From: Oscillospiraceae bacterium
GTDB taxonomy: Bacteria > Bacillota > Clostridia > UBA1381 > UBA9506
Direction: 5' to 3'
Length of the DNA stretch: 64,000 nt
NCBI GenBank assembly: GCA_015068855.1
Contig: SVJS01000003.1
Coordinates: 79,961-143,960, forward strand
A program made the position numbers and the translations under genes. The notes under the pieces were generated by a model. It searched no databases, was not told where the DNA came from, and saw only the letters and a program-made list of their open reading frames with translations. This document shows positions 25,880 through 33,161 of this stretch, in pieces; positions within the stretch are counted from its first letter, which is position 1; every line of letters starts with the position of its first letter.

Positions 25880-26761
25880 TTATATGCTTGCACTTTCAAG
25901 CCGTTGTTTGATGGATTTAATATACTCACGGGGGGACATACCGGTCACGGTTTTGAATTGCTTGGAAAAGTGATGTACGTTATTATAGCCTAATTTTTGG
26001 GAAATTTCTGTTATATTCATTTCTCCCTGACGGAGCAATTGCTTTGCGTGATTGATTTTAAGATTGCGGAAGTAGGTGATCACGCCCATACCGGTGCTTT
26101 TATGAAATGCACGTTTTAAGTCGCTGGTGCTCTTCATGATAGCTGCTGCAATGTCAGAAACAAGAAGGTTTTTGTGCAGATTCAGATTCATATATTCAAT
26201 GGCTTCGGAAGTGGTGGAACGGTTGCTTTTGTTTTCTGTGCGGGGGAAGGTTTTTTTACTTAATCTGGTGTACAACAGCAAAATCAATTCCTCAAGGTAG
26301 ACTTTAATCAGCTGCTCTGAGGCATCATCTCCGCTTTTTGTCAGGCATGTTGTGTAGGGGTCATCAAGAGGGTTGGTGAACGCTTTTTTGGCAAGCTCAA
26401 TTATTTTTGCGATAAGCAAGGTCTCGTTTTCGTGAAGTGGTGTTATCAGGTTATCAAACAACTCCATAGCCAAAGAATGGCATTTGAAAGTGATGACGGC
26501 AGCATTGGGCGGAAAGTTGCCGTTTGCCTTTAAGTTATGATGTTGCATAGGTCTGTGAAAGACGATGTTGCCACATTTTACATCTTTCCATTGACCGTCT
26601 GAAAAGATTCCCACTTCGCCTTTGTCTACGTATACAAGCTCCCAGAAATCGTGTTGCTCGCCTGTAAAAATATAGTTTTTAACGTATTCAAAATAATGAA
26701 CAGTTATAATGCCCTCGATATCAAAAACATTGTTGAGCTTTGTTACAGTAAATTCACTCAT
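25880..26761 (-). CDS. AraC family transcriptional regulator
   Basis: A 293-residue regulator with an N-terminal cupin-like sensing domain (about 15-110; contains FWELVYVDKGEV and NIVFHRPMQHHNL) and a C-terminal double helix-turn-helix DNA-binding domain (about 190-288; second HTH carries ISQKLGYNNVHHFSKQFK and GMSPREYI). ATG 26761 follows GAGGTG at 6 nt. It is divergent from the NahK-like/nagA/ROK genes and shares a 150-bp intergenic region holding two inverted 15-bp repeats, so it very likely controls that amino-sugar operon in response to a sugar. Confidence 0.92.
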   Translation of the reverse strand: MSEFTVTKLNNVFDIEGIITVHYFEYVKNYIFTGEQHDFWELVYVDKGEVGIFSDGQWKDVKCGNIVFHRPMQHHNLKANGNFPPNAAVITFKCHSLAMELFDNLITPLHENETLLIAKIIELAKKAFTNPLDDPYTTCLTKSGDDASEQLIKVYLEELILLLYTRLSKKTFPRTENKSNRSTTSEAIEYMNLNLHKNLLVSDIAAAIMKSTSDLKRAFHKSTGMGVITYFRNLKINHAKQLLRQGEMNITEISQKLGYNNVHHFSKQFKTVTGMSPREYIKSIKQRLESASI

Positions 26762-26787
26762 GCGTTTCACCTCGCTAAATTTATATT

Positions 26788-26816
26788 ATTGTATCAAAAA
26801 TTGTATAAAAATGCAA
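26788..26816 (-). promoter_or_regulatory. Promoter of the AraC regulator gene
   Basis: On the minus strand TTGCAT (26816-26811), 17 nt, TACAAT (26793-26788), 27 bp before the start codon. Confidence 0.6.
26792..26806 (-). promoter_or_regulatory. Inverted 15-bp site, araC side
   Basis: Reads ATACAATTTTTGATA on the minus strand, identical to the plus-strand copy at 26871-26885, and lies in the promoter spacer of the regulator gene. A candidate operator of the divergent AraC-type regulator. Confidence 0.5.
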
Positions 26817-26870
26817 CCAAATATATAAATTTAGGATACATTTGGATAAAGACACAAGCTTAAAAGTGTG

Positions 26871-26885
26871 ATACAATTTTTGATA
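26871..26885 (+). promoter_or_regulatory. Inverted 15-bp site, nahK side
   Basis: Reads ATACAATTTTTGATA on the plus strand, 26 bp before the start codon of the kinase gene. It includes a TACAAT -10-like hexamer (26872-26877) with a poor -35 (AAGACA, 26849-26854), as expected of an activator-dependent promoter. Confidence 0.5.
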
Positions 26886-26911
26886 ATAAGAACAAGAAGG
26901 GGAGGGCCGGA

Positions 26912-28000
26912 ATGGATCCAAAAGAACAATACAGACAGGCGTGCAAGGCATTCTTTGGTAATGAACCCATAGCGGATATTACCCCATACGGAGAGGGACA
27001 CATCAATACCACCATGCTTGTCTGCATAAACAGTACAAGATACATATTGCAGCGTATGAATACAACTGTTTTTCCGTCACCGGATGATGTAATGCATAAC
27101 ATTTACGGCGTGACAAGTCATTTAAGGGCTAAGGGAAAGGAAACATTGGAGGTTGTTCCCACCATCAACGGCGAGTTATATTGTAAGCATGAGACCGGTT
27201 GTTACCGCCTGTATAGATTTATAGAAAATACTGTGACGTATCAGAGCTGTCCGGATGCAAAGACCTTGTATTATGCGGGAAAAGCATTTGGTGAATTTCA
27301 AAATGATCTTTGTGATTTTGAAGTGTCAAGCTTAAAAGAAATTATTCCTGATTTTCATAACACTCCGAAACGGTTTGAAGCTTTTGAAAAAGCTGTGCAG
27401 GATGACGCTTGCAAAAGACTGGCCGGCTGTGTGGGCGAGGTTCAGTTTGTCATGCAACGAAAGAACACATATTCAGGGATTGTTGATGCGCTTGCTTGCG
27501 GTGCAATTCCGGTGCGTATTACCCATAACGATACAAAACTCAATAACATCCTTATGGATAGGGATACAAATAAAGCACGGGCGATCATCGACCTTGATAC
27601 TGTCATGCCGGGGTCCCTGCTTTATGATTTTGGGGATGCCATTCGTTTTGGAGCCTCAACAGGTGCAGAGGATGAAAAGGAACTTGCGTTAATCCGCTTT
27701 GATATTGAGGCTTTTAAGGCCTATGCCGACGGATATCTTGAAGCGTTGCGGGGTAGCATAACCGAGCAGGAAACGGAGCTTATGCCATATAGTGCGTACC
27801 TTATGACAATGGAATGCGGCATGCGGTTTTTAACGGATTATCTGGCGGGAGACGTGTATTTTTCAACTCGTTATCCTGACCACAATCTGGTACGTTGCAG
27901 GACACAATTTAAGCTTGCTTCGGAAATGGAGAAGCAGTTTGACACTATGAAGCATATATGCTATGCGGCAGTCCGCAAGCAGAACAAACCGGAGGTGTAA
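26912..28000 (+). CDS. Aminoglycoside phosphotransferase-fold sugar kinase (N-acetylhexosamine 1-kinase-like)
   Basis: A 362-residue kinase of the APH/choline-kinase fold. The catalytic loop THNDTKLNNIL (about residues 203-213) supplies the catalytic Asp and Asn, and the metal-binding IDLDTVMPG (about 225-233) replaces the usual IDWE/DFG segment. Both motifs match NahK, the N-acetylhexosamine 1-kinase of mucin and milk-oligosaccharide metabolism. The next two genes are nagA and a ROK kinase, which strengthens an amino-sugar role. Substrate (GlcNAc or GalNAc) is inference. GGGGAGGGC precedes the ATG. It lies 4 bp before nagA's start, indicating one operon. Confidence 0.82.
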   Translation: MDPKEQYRQACKAFFGNEPIADITPYGEGHINTTMLVCINSTRYILQRMNTTVFPSPDDVMHNIYGVTSHLRAKGKETLEVVPTINGELYCKHETGCYRLYRFIENTVTYQSCPDAKTLYYAGKAFGEFQNDLCDFEVSSLKEIIPDFHNTPKRFEAFEKAVQDDACKRLAGCVGEVQFVMQRKNTYSGIVDALACGAIPVRITHNDTKLNNILMDRDTNKARAIIDLDTVMPGSLLYDFGDAIRFGASTGAEDEKELALIRFDIEAFKAYADGYLEALRGSITEQETELMPYSAYLMTMECGMRFLTDYLAGDVYFSTRYPDHNLVRCRTQFKLASEMEKQFDTMKHICYAAVRKQNKPEV

Positions 28001-28003
28001 TGT

Positions 28004-29068
28004 ATGGGCACAACAACAGTTCTTAAAAATCTCAGCATTAGCGGAGAGATTGCAGATGTTATATGTGAAAACGGCGTCATTACCTCTGTGGGTAAAACGA
28101 GCCTTGCAGGCATTGACTTTGGAGGCAAACGGGCATATCCCGGCCTTGTTGATATTCATACCCACGGAATGGGTGGCATGGACACGATGGATGCAGAGAT
28201 TGTGTCTCTTGCAAAACTGTATGCCAAAAGCGGAACAACATCTTTCATGCCGACAACGATGACGGCAGACAAACATTCCATACAAAAGGTTCTGGAAGCG
28301 GAATCGGTTTGTGCTGATGGTGCAGAGGTGATAGGCTTTCATCTGGAAGGACCCTACATAAACGCAGAATTAATTGGTGCACAAAACCCCGACCATGTAC
28401 GCCTTCCCGATTACAGCGAGATAGAAGCTTATAAAAACATAGGTATGATAACAATAGCTCCTGAGCTTGATGGGGCAATGGAATGTATTAAAAAGGCAAA
28501 TGCTGTCATTTCCCTTGGACACACAGCAGCAGACTATGAAACCGGGTTACAAGCAGCAAAGATGGGTGCAAAATGCCTGACGCACACTTTTAATGCCATG
28601 CTTCCGATTCATCACAGAATGCCCGGCCTGGTGGGCGCGGCGTTGGATGCGGATATGTATGTGCAGGTAATCTGCGACGGAATCCACATCCATCCGGCTG
28701 TTATAAGGATGTTGTATAAGCTTTTTGGTGCAGATAAAATGGTGCTTATAAGCGACTCGATGCGTGCAACAGGATTAGACGATGGAAACTATGATTTGGG
28801 TGGACAGATCATGACGGTGCAGGGTGGTGTTGCAAGAACAGCTGACGGGGCACTTGCAGGCAGCACATCAACATTATTTGAGTGTGTAAAAAATGCTATC
28901 CGCTTTGGTATTCCGTCAGAGGATGCTTTTAAGATGGCATCAGAAACACCGGCTAAGTTAATGGGCATAAACAAGGGGAAGCTTGCGGTGGGATTTGATT
29001 GCGATATAATTGTTTTAGATGATAAGGACGAGCTTGACAGCGTAATCGTTAGAGGAACAGTGATATAG
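28004..29068 (+). CDS. nagA: N-acetylglucosamine-6-phosphate deacetylase
   Basis: A 354-residue amidohydrolase-superfamily deacetylase that turns GlcNAc-6-P into GlcN-6-P and acetate. Landmarks are DIHTHGMGG (about residues 49-57), TSFMPTTMTAD, FHLEGPYIN with the metal-ligand Glu near residue 113, LGHTAADYE near residue 171, CLTHTFNAM, and the catalytic Asp in LISDSMRATG near residue 249. GGAGG overlaps the preceding stop region. It is sandwiched between the kinase genes in one operon. No nagB deaminase is nearby. Confidence 0.95.
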   Translation: MGTTTVLKNLSISGEIADVICENGVITSVGKTSLAGIDFGGKRAYPGLVDIHTHGMGGMDTMDAEIVSLAKLYAKSGTTSFMPTTMTADKHSIQKVLEAESVCADGAEVIGFHLEGPYINAELIGAQNPDHVRLPDYSEIEAYKNIGMITIAPELDGAMECIKKANAVISLGHTAADYETGLQAAKMGAKCLTHTFNAMLPIHHRMPGLVGAALDADMYVQVICDGIHIHPAVIRMLYKLFGADKMVLISDSMRATGLDDGNYDLGGQIMTVQGGVARTADGALAGSTSTLFECVKNAIRFGIPSEDAFKMASETPAKLMGINKGKLAVGFDCDIIVLDDKDELDSVIVRGTVI

Positions 29069-29080
29069 CGGAGGTTAAGT

Positions 29081-30037
29081 ATGGGTACTGTTATAGCGTA
29101 TGCAAAAGATCATGCAATGAGAGAAACTGACGCAAGTGACAGAAATACGCGTTCTGCTATGTCAATAGGGATTGATATCGGCGGGATGAGTGTAAAGCTT
29201 GGCGTTGTCGATCACGATACGATTATCGATAAGAGGGTCGTGAAAGTAGATAAAACATCTACGGCGGAGGAAATCGTTCATAATCTCGTCAATGTGTGCA
29301 AGGAATTCATGGAGACATATTCCATCTGCAAAATCGGCGTAGGCACGCCCGGTATCATTTCAAACGGAAAGGTCAGTGCGGCAAATCTGCCGTTTAAGGA
29401 GTTTAATCTTGCTGAGGCACTTGAAAACAGGCTTAACCTTCCTGTAAAAATTGAAAATGATGCCAATTGTGCAGCGCTGGGCGAATCAAAAGCAGGGGGC
29501 TCTAAGGGAGCTAAAAATTCAATGCTGATCACGTTGGGAACCGGTATAGGTGGCGGCATAATCATTAATAATGCAATATACAGAGGCAGAGGAAATGCAG
29601 GGGAGATAGGCCATTTGTGCCTTGAACCCGGTGGCAAACAATGTCATTGCGGAAAACAAGGATGCTGGGAACAGTTTGCATCGGTTACGGCCCTGATTAA
29701 CATGACCAATGATGCCATCAAAGAAAATCCGGGCAGCATTCTTGCCGGAATCGCCCTTACAAGCGGAGAAGTAAGCGGCGAGACGGTGTTTTTAGGAGTG
29801 GAACAGGATTGTGAGGTTGCAAAAAAGGTTCTTGATAGTTATGTGATCTATTTGGCTGAGGGGATTAATAGCCTTATCAGTATCTTTGATCCGGAAATGA
29901 TTTTGCTGTCCGGTGGTTTGTCAAACGCAGGCGATCAGCTGCTTGCGCCACTTAAAGAAAAAATCAATTCTGATACAGTTGTATCTGTTTCCGTGCTGAA
30001 AAACGACGCCGGCCTGATCGGGGCGGCAAATTTATAG
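29081..30037 (+). CDS. ROK family sugar kinase (probable GlcNAc/ManNAc or glucose kinase)
   Basis: A 318-residue ROK kinase. The phosphate-binding motif GIDIGGMSVKLG begins near residue 28; ENDANCAALGE with the catalytic Asp near residue 127; GTGIGGG; and the ROK zinc motif CHCGKQGCWE near residues 187-196. It has an unusual hydrophilic N-terminal extension of about 26 residues before the kinase domain; a start at MSIGIDIGG (29159) is possible, but GGAGG is well placed for 29081. The role as a GlcNAc 6-kinase feeding NagA is inferred from the operon. Confidence 0.87.
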   Translation: MGTVIAYAKDHAMRETDASDRNTRSAMSIGIDIGGMSVKLGVVDHDTIIDKRVVKVDKTSTAEEIVHNLVNVCKEFMETYSICKIGVGTPGIISNGKVSAANLPFKEFNLAEALENRLNLPVKIENDANCAALGESKAGGSKGAKNSMLITLGTGIGGGIIINNAIYRGRGNAGEIGHLCLEPGGKQCHCGKQGCWEQFASVTALINMTNDAIKENPGSILAGIALTSGEVSGETVFLGVEQDCEVAKKVLDSYVIYLAEGINSLISIFDPEMILLSGGLSNAGDQLLAPLKEKINSDTVVSVSVLKNDAGLIGAANL

Positions 30038-30041
30038 ACAT

Positions 30042-30080
30042 AAAAACCCGTCTTAAACAGAATGTTTAGGACGGGTTTTT
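30042..30080. terminator. Bidirectional intrinsic terminator
   Basis: AAAAACCCGTCTTAAACA, GAA loop, TGTTTAGGACGGGTTTTT, between the convergent ROK kinase and polysaccharide deacetylase genes. Confidence 0.9.
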
Positions 30081-30106
30081 ATGAGACAACGGTCGCGATA
30101 TATACT

Positions 30107-31858
30107 TTATTTGTTTAGCCAATTACGGAGAACGGCGGACATTTCAGCTCTTGTAACGTTGCCGGTAGGGTTAAAGCTTCCATCGGAATTTCCCTTGAAG
30201 ATACCGCATGCTACAGCCCAACTTACGGCTTCTTTATGTTCAGGTGAAATGTGGGCTGTATCAGTAAATGTTTCGATGTTGGCTCTTTTTGACATATCAA
30301 GCTTCAAAAAGACACCACAATTATACATTGCCTGTGCAAGCGCTTCGCGGCTGATGGGATCATCGGGTCTGAATGTCTTATCCTCAGAAGCGGAAAGGAT
30401 ACCGGACTCATTTGCCCATTGAGCGGACTTAAACCACCATTCAGCGCCGCTAGCATCAATGAATGTGCCGCCTGATTTTGCTGTCGGATTTCCGGTGAGT
30501 CTGTTTAGAAGGGTTACCGCCATCGCTCTGCTTATGTTGGTGTTTGGTGCAAATTCGTTGCCTGAAACGCCCCTCATTAAGCCGTTTAGATAGGAGTAAT
30601 ACACACTTCCTGCAAACCAGCTTTCTGTATAAACATCATCAAAAAGCTGGTAATCCCTTGCGATTTCATCCGTATTTTTAGCGTAGATAAAATCAATTTG
30701 TTTATTAACGCCGTTCTTGCTGTCTTTTGAAATGATTCTTTCAAGATAATGACCAATGGGAGAGCCATCCATTCTGCATGGTCTGCTCATGAGTCTATCC
30801 TGGCTTTCTATGTCACAACCCTTTATAAAGTAATTTCCGGCGGTGCCTCTTGCGTTTTCCCCTGCCATAAGAATTTTATAGCCGGTGTTTTCTAAAACAA
30901 GTGCATCTCCCTGAGGACTTCTTTTTGAATAAGGGTATGCAACGGTTTCGGGAGCCTTGCCCGTCCATCCTTCAATACACTTTACGGCCAGGGTATAGTC
31001 TCTTTTAACAGCCGAGACAAAATCCTCTGCGGATTCGCCCTCCATCATACTCATTCCGACACGGTTTTTCTTATCATAAACATGTAAGCCATATGTGTGC
31101 GAACAGAGATTGATTTCGCCGCTTTTTTTCATTTCGATAAGCTCTTCCCATGTACAATAAGGAGCGGCCTCGCCATTTCTCGTTTTCCCGGAATCCAATG
31201 CCTCCCAGGTAGCGTCAATCTGCGCACCGATTATATTAAAATCGGCTTTCATGTTATATTTTTTTAATAACGGCCAGGCATTCTTATACACACCCCATGA
31301 GCCATCATCAATAGATAAAATAACAGCCTTTTGCGGAATCGTTTTTTTGCCTTCTAGGTGCCGTAACAAATCGTCAGATGTTATGGTCATATAGCCATTA
31401 TCTCTAAGCCAAATCAGATCCTCTTCAAAAGCCTCGGGAGATATGGAATACTCTTCAAATTCAATGCCGTTTTTTATATCCTCGTCGGACACGAAATTGT
31501 GGTACATAATGACGCTGACGGCAGAGATTTCCTCCGGTGAAACAACTGCCTGAAAAGGCTCGGACAGGGTTGCTTTTTGTGCTGTTGTATCAGTTTTTTC
31601 GATTTTATAATAATATGTGTTCGGATGGCTTACCATATCATCACGATAGGAGCCGTTTTCCGTGCTGCCGATAAAGGTGTAATTTCCGTCTTTTGTAGTG
31701 CATCTGAAAATTTTATAAACGCTGTCATCCTCTTCGTCCCAAAGAAGCATAACCGTATTAGGGTCTTGCCACAACGCCTTTTCGTTTGCAAAAACACTAA
31801 TGTTAAGCGAAAAGATTAATGTTGATAAAGCGAACAACAATGATAAAAACTTTTTCAT
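30107..31858 (-). CDS. Secreted polysaccharide deacetylase with C-terminal SLH domains
   Basis: A 583-residue exported protein. An N-terminal signal peptide (MKKFLSLLFALSTLIFSLN) ends near residue 24. A fibronectin-type-III-like module (about 30-100) is followed by a NodB/CE4 deacetylase domain (about 110-400) with SIDDGSWG as the catalytic DD motif, SHTYGLHV as the His motif, and YPYSKR. The C-terminus has three S-layer homology repeats (about 410-583), including FAPNTNISRAMAVTLL, FRPDDPISREALAQAM and FNPTGNVTRAEMSAVL. It would bind secondary cell-wall polymer at the surface and deacetylate peptidoglycan or another glycan. ATG 31858 follows GGAGG. Confidence 0.9.
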   Translation of the reverse strand: MKKFLSLLFALSTLIFSLNISVFANEKALWQDPNTVMLLWDEEDDSVYKIFRCTTKDGNYTFIGSTENGSYRDDMVSHPNTYYYKIEKTDTTAQKATLSEPFQAVVSPEEISAVSVIMYHNFVSDEDIKNGIEFEEYSISPEAFEEDLIWLRDNGYMTITSDDLLRHLEGKKTIPQKAVILSIDDGSWGVYKNAWPLLKKYNMKADFNIIGAQIDATWEALDSGKTRNGEAAPYCTWEELIEMKKSGEINLCSHTYGLHVYDKKNRVGMSMMEGESAEDFVSAVKRDYTLAVKCIEGWTGKAPETVAYPYSKRSPQGDALVLENTGYKILMAGENARGTAGNYFIKGCDIESQDRLMSRPCRMDGSPIGHYLERIISKDSKNGVNKQIDFIYAKNTDEIARDYQLFDDVYTESWFAGSVYYSYLNGLMRGVSGNEFAPNTNISRAMAVTLLNRLTGNPTAKSGGTFIDASGAEWWFKSAQWANESGILSASEDKTFRPDDPISREALAQAMYNCGVFLKLDMSKRANIETFTDTAHISPEHKEAVSWAVACGIFKGNSDGSFNPTGNVTRAEMSAVLRNWLNK

Positions 31859-31887
31859 CCTATTAACCTCCACTAATGTATAGCTTA

Positions 31888-31916
31888 ATTATACAATATG
31901 TTTTAACATTTTACAA
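31888..31916 (-). promoter_or_regulatory. Promoter of the SLH-polysaccharide deacetylase gene
   Basis: On the minus strand TTGTAA (31916-31911), 17 nt, TATAAT (31893-31888), about 30 bp before the start. Confidence 0.65.
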
Positions 31917-31941
31917 TGATGAAACGAAAAAAATCAGGCTG

Positions 31942-32047
31942 AAAAACAGTCCACCGGACTGTTTTCTTAACGCAAAAACCTCCTTGAGGTTCAAGTCCTC
32001 CCGAATAAAAAATGAGCAACACCTGACGGCATTGCTCATTTTTGGTG
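31942..32047. repeat. tRNA-flank direct repeat, copy 1
   Basis: 106 bp, identical to 32328-32434 except for one A in a homopolymer. It contains a short hairpin (CAGTC-CACCG-GACTG), a tRNA T-arm-like segment (GAGGTTCAAGTCCTC), a terminator hairpin (ATGAGCAA/TTGCTCAT) and at its right end GGTG, the reverse complement of the CACC of a tRNA 3' end. Open frames here are spurious. Confidence 0.9.
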
Positions 32048-32327
32048 TTGATGTTAATAACGTCTCAAAATAAAACTCGCAAAAAGTTGGTAGCGACAAA
32101 GTGGCGACGTGAGGGCGTTTACAACTGAACAGGCACGCCGAGCGAGACTTTTTGCGAAAAGGAGAAGCAAGGAAGCGGGCGGATGATTTTTTTACATAAA
32201 AAATCGAAGCAAAGCGGACTTTGCTTCGACGTGGTGCGGGCGACAGGATACATCCGCCTACGGCGTCTTGCCTGCTTGTCCACCCAAAGGCTTTGCCTTT
32301 TGGTACCGGACTTCGCACCTTTTTGCT
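32048..32327. other. Spacer between tRNA-flank repeats, with a tRNA-Leu 3' fragment
   Basis: 280 bp without a gene. At 32233-32248 it holds 16 bp identical to the 3' end of the neighbouring tRNA-Leu (minus strand), followed on the minus strand by a terminator hairpin (TCGAAGCAAAG / CTTTGCTTCGA plus T-tract, 32200-32231). It resembles the debris of a duplicated or lost tRNA gene. Confidence 0.7.
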
Positions 32328-32434
32328 AAAAACAGTCCACCGGACTGTTTTCTTAACGCAAAAACCTCCTTGAGGTTCAAGTCCTCCCGAATAAAAAAAT
32401 GAGCAACACCTGACGGCATTGCTCATTTTTGGTG
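32328..32434. repeat. tRNA-flank direct repeat, copy 2
   Basis: 107 bp copy of 31942-32047 abutting and slightly overlapping the 3' end of tRNA-Leu. Its hairpin at 32398-32427 followed by a T-tract on the minus strand is the likely terminator of the tRNA. Confidence 0.9.
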
Positions 32435-32513
32435 CGGGCGACAGGACTTGAACCTGCACGGGGTTGCCACCAGAACCTAAATCTGGCGCGTCTGCCAATT
32501 CCGCCACGCCCGC
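32430..32513 (-). tRNA. tRNA-Leu (anticodon TAG)
   Basis: An 84-nt tRNA with 7-bp acceptor stem GCGGGCG/CGCCCGC, encoded CCA end, a long variable arm as expected for Leu, T-loop GTTCAAGTC, and anticodon stem CCAGA/TCTGG around TTTAGGT (anticodon at 32477-32479). Confidence 0.96.
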
Positions 32514-32622
32514 CTGCATGATACAAACGAAATTGTAACACACAAGACGGAAAAAGTCAACAAAAATACGATTTTTTTGGGTAATCGAAAAAAAGAAACA
32601 ACAACCAAAAGAATAAGGCATC

Positions 32623-32651
32623 TTGACAATTTGGTGTCAGTATGGTAGGAT
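32623..32651 (+). promoter_or_regulatory. rnpB promoter
   Basis: TTGACA (32623-32628), 17 nt, TAGGAT (32646-32651), 6 nt before the RNA 5' end. Confidence 0.75.
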
Positions 32652-32656
32652 AAATT

Positions 32657-33006
32657 GCAAGTAATCCAGATGGTCGCGGGGGTGTTTGTAACACTCATGA
32701 GGAAAGTCCGAGCTTCATAGGGCAGGGTGCCGGGTAACTCCCGGTGGAGGCGACTCTAAGGAAAGTGCAACAGAAATAGACTGCCGATGGCTTTCATCGG
32801 CGATGGTGGAAAGGTGAGGTAAGAGCTCACCAGCGCGGCGGAGACGTCGTGGCTCTGTAAACCCCATCCGAAGCAACACCGTATTGGCTCGCATAGGCTA
32901 AGTCGGCCCGGCGTGCTTATGCTTGGCGGTGGCTTGAACCGTATAGTAATATGCGGTCTAGATAGATGATCATCGAATACAAAACTCGGCTTACAGGATT
33001 GCTTGC
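32657..33006 (+). ncRNA. rnpB: RNase P RNA, bacterial class A
   Basis: The catalytic RNA that matures tRNA 5' ends, about 350 nt. The conserved blocks GAGGAAAGTCCG, AGGGCAGGGTGCC, GGAAAGTGCAACAGAAA and GATAGATGA are all present. The ends pair as P1 (GCAAGTAATCC with GGATTGCTTGC), setting the limits. The GGTAACTCCC and ACAGAAATA patterns fit the ancestral class A architecture rather than the Bacillus class B form. Confidence 0.95.
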
Positions 33007-33008
33007 AA

Positions 33009-33043
33009 ACATAACATCGCAGCTTTGCGGTGTTATGTTTTTT
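33009..33043 (+). terminator. rnpB intrinsic terminator
   Basis: ACATAACATCGC, short loop, GCGGTGTTATGT and a T-tract right after the RNase P RNA. Confidence 0.9.
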
Positions 33044-33080
33044 ATGTTTGGAAAAACAAGAAAGTTTTTATGTGAAATAC

Positions 33081-33109
33081 TTGACAAATTGCTGTCAAAC
33101 AGGTAATAT
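33081..33109 (+). promoter_or_regulatory. glyS promoter
   Basis: TTGACA (33081-33086), 17 nt, TAATAT (33104-33109). The short leader (about 45 nt) leaves no room for a T-box. Confidence 0.75.
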
Positions 33110-33161
33110 ATTGTAATAGGTATTTATAATAATTTTATGATACATAATACGGAGGGAATCC

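Noticed and set aside
32048..32327. Insertion sequence between the tRNA-flank repeats
   Set aside because: No transposase frame or terminal inverted repeats can be found in the 280 bp.
31911..32621. A 236-codon minus-strand open frame across the tRNA-Leu and repeat region
   Set aside because: It reads through a tRNA, two copies of a repeat and terminator hairpins. Its repeated peptide segments come from the repeats themselves.
33043..33161. T-box leader before glyS
   Set aside because: The leader after the -10 is only about 45 nt and lacks the T-box sequence and specifier stem.
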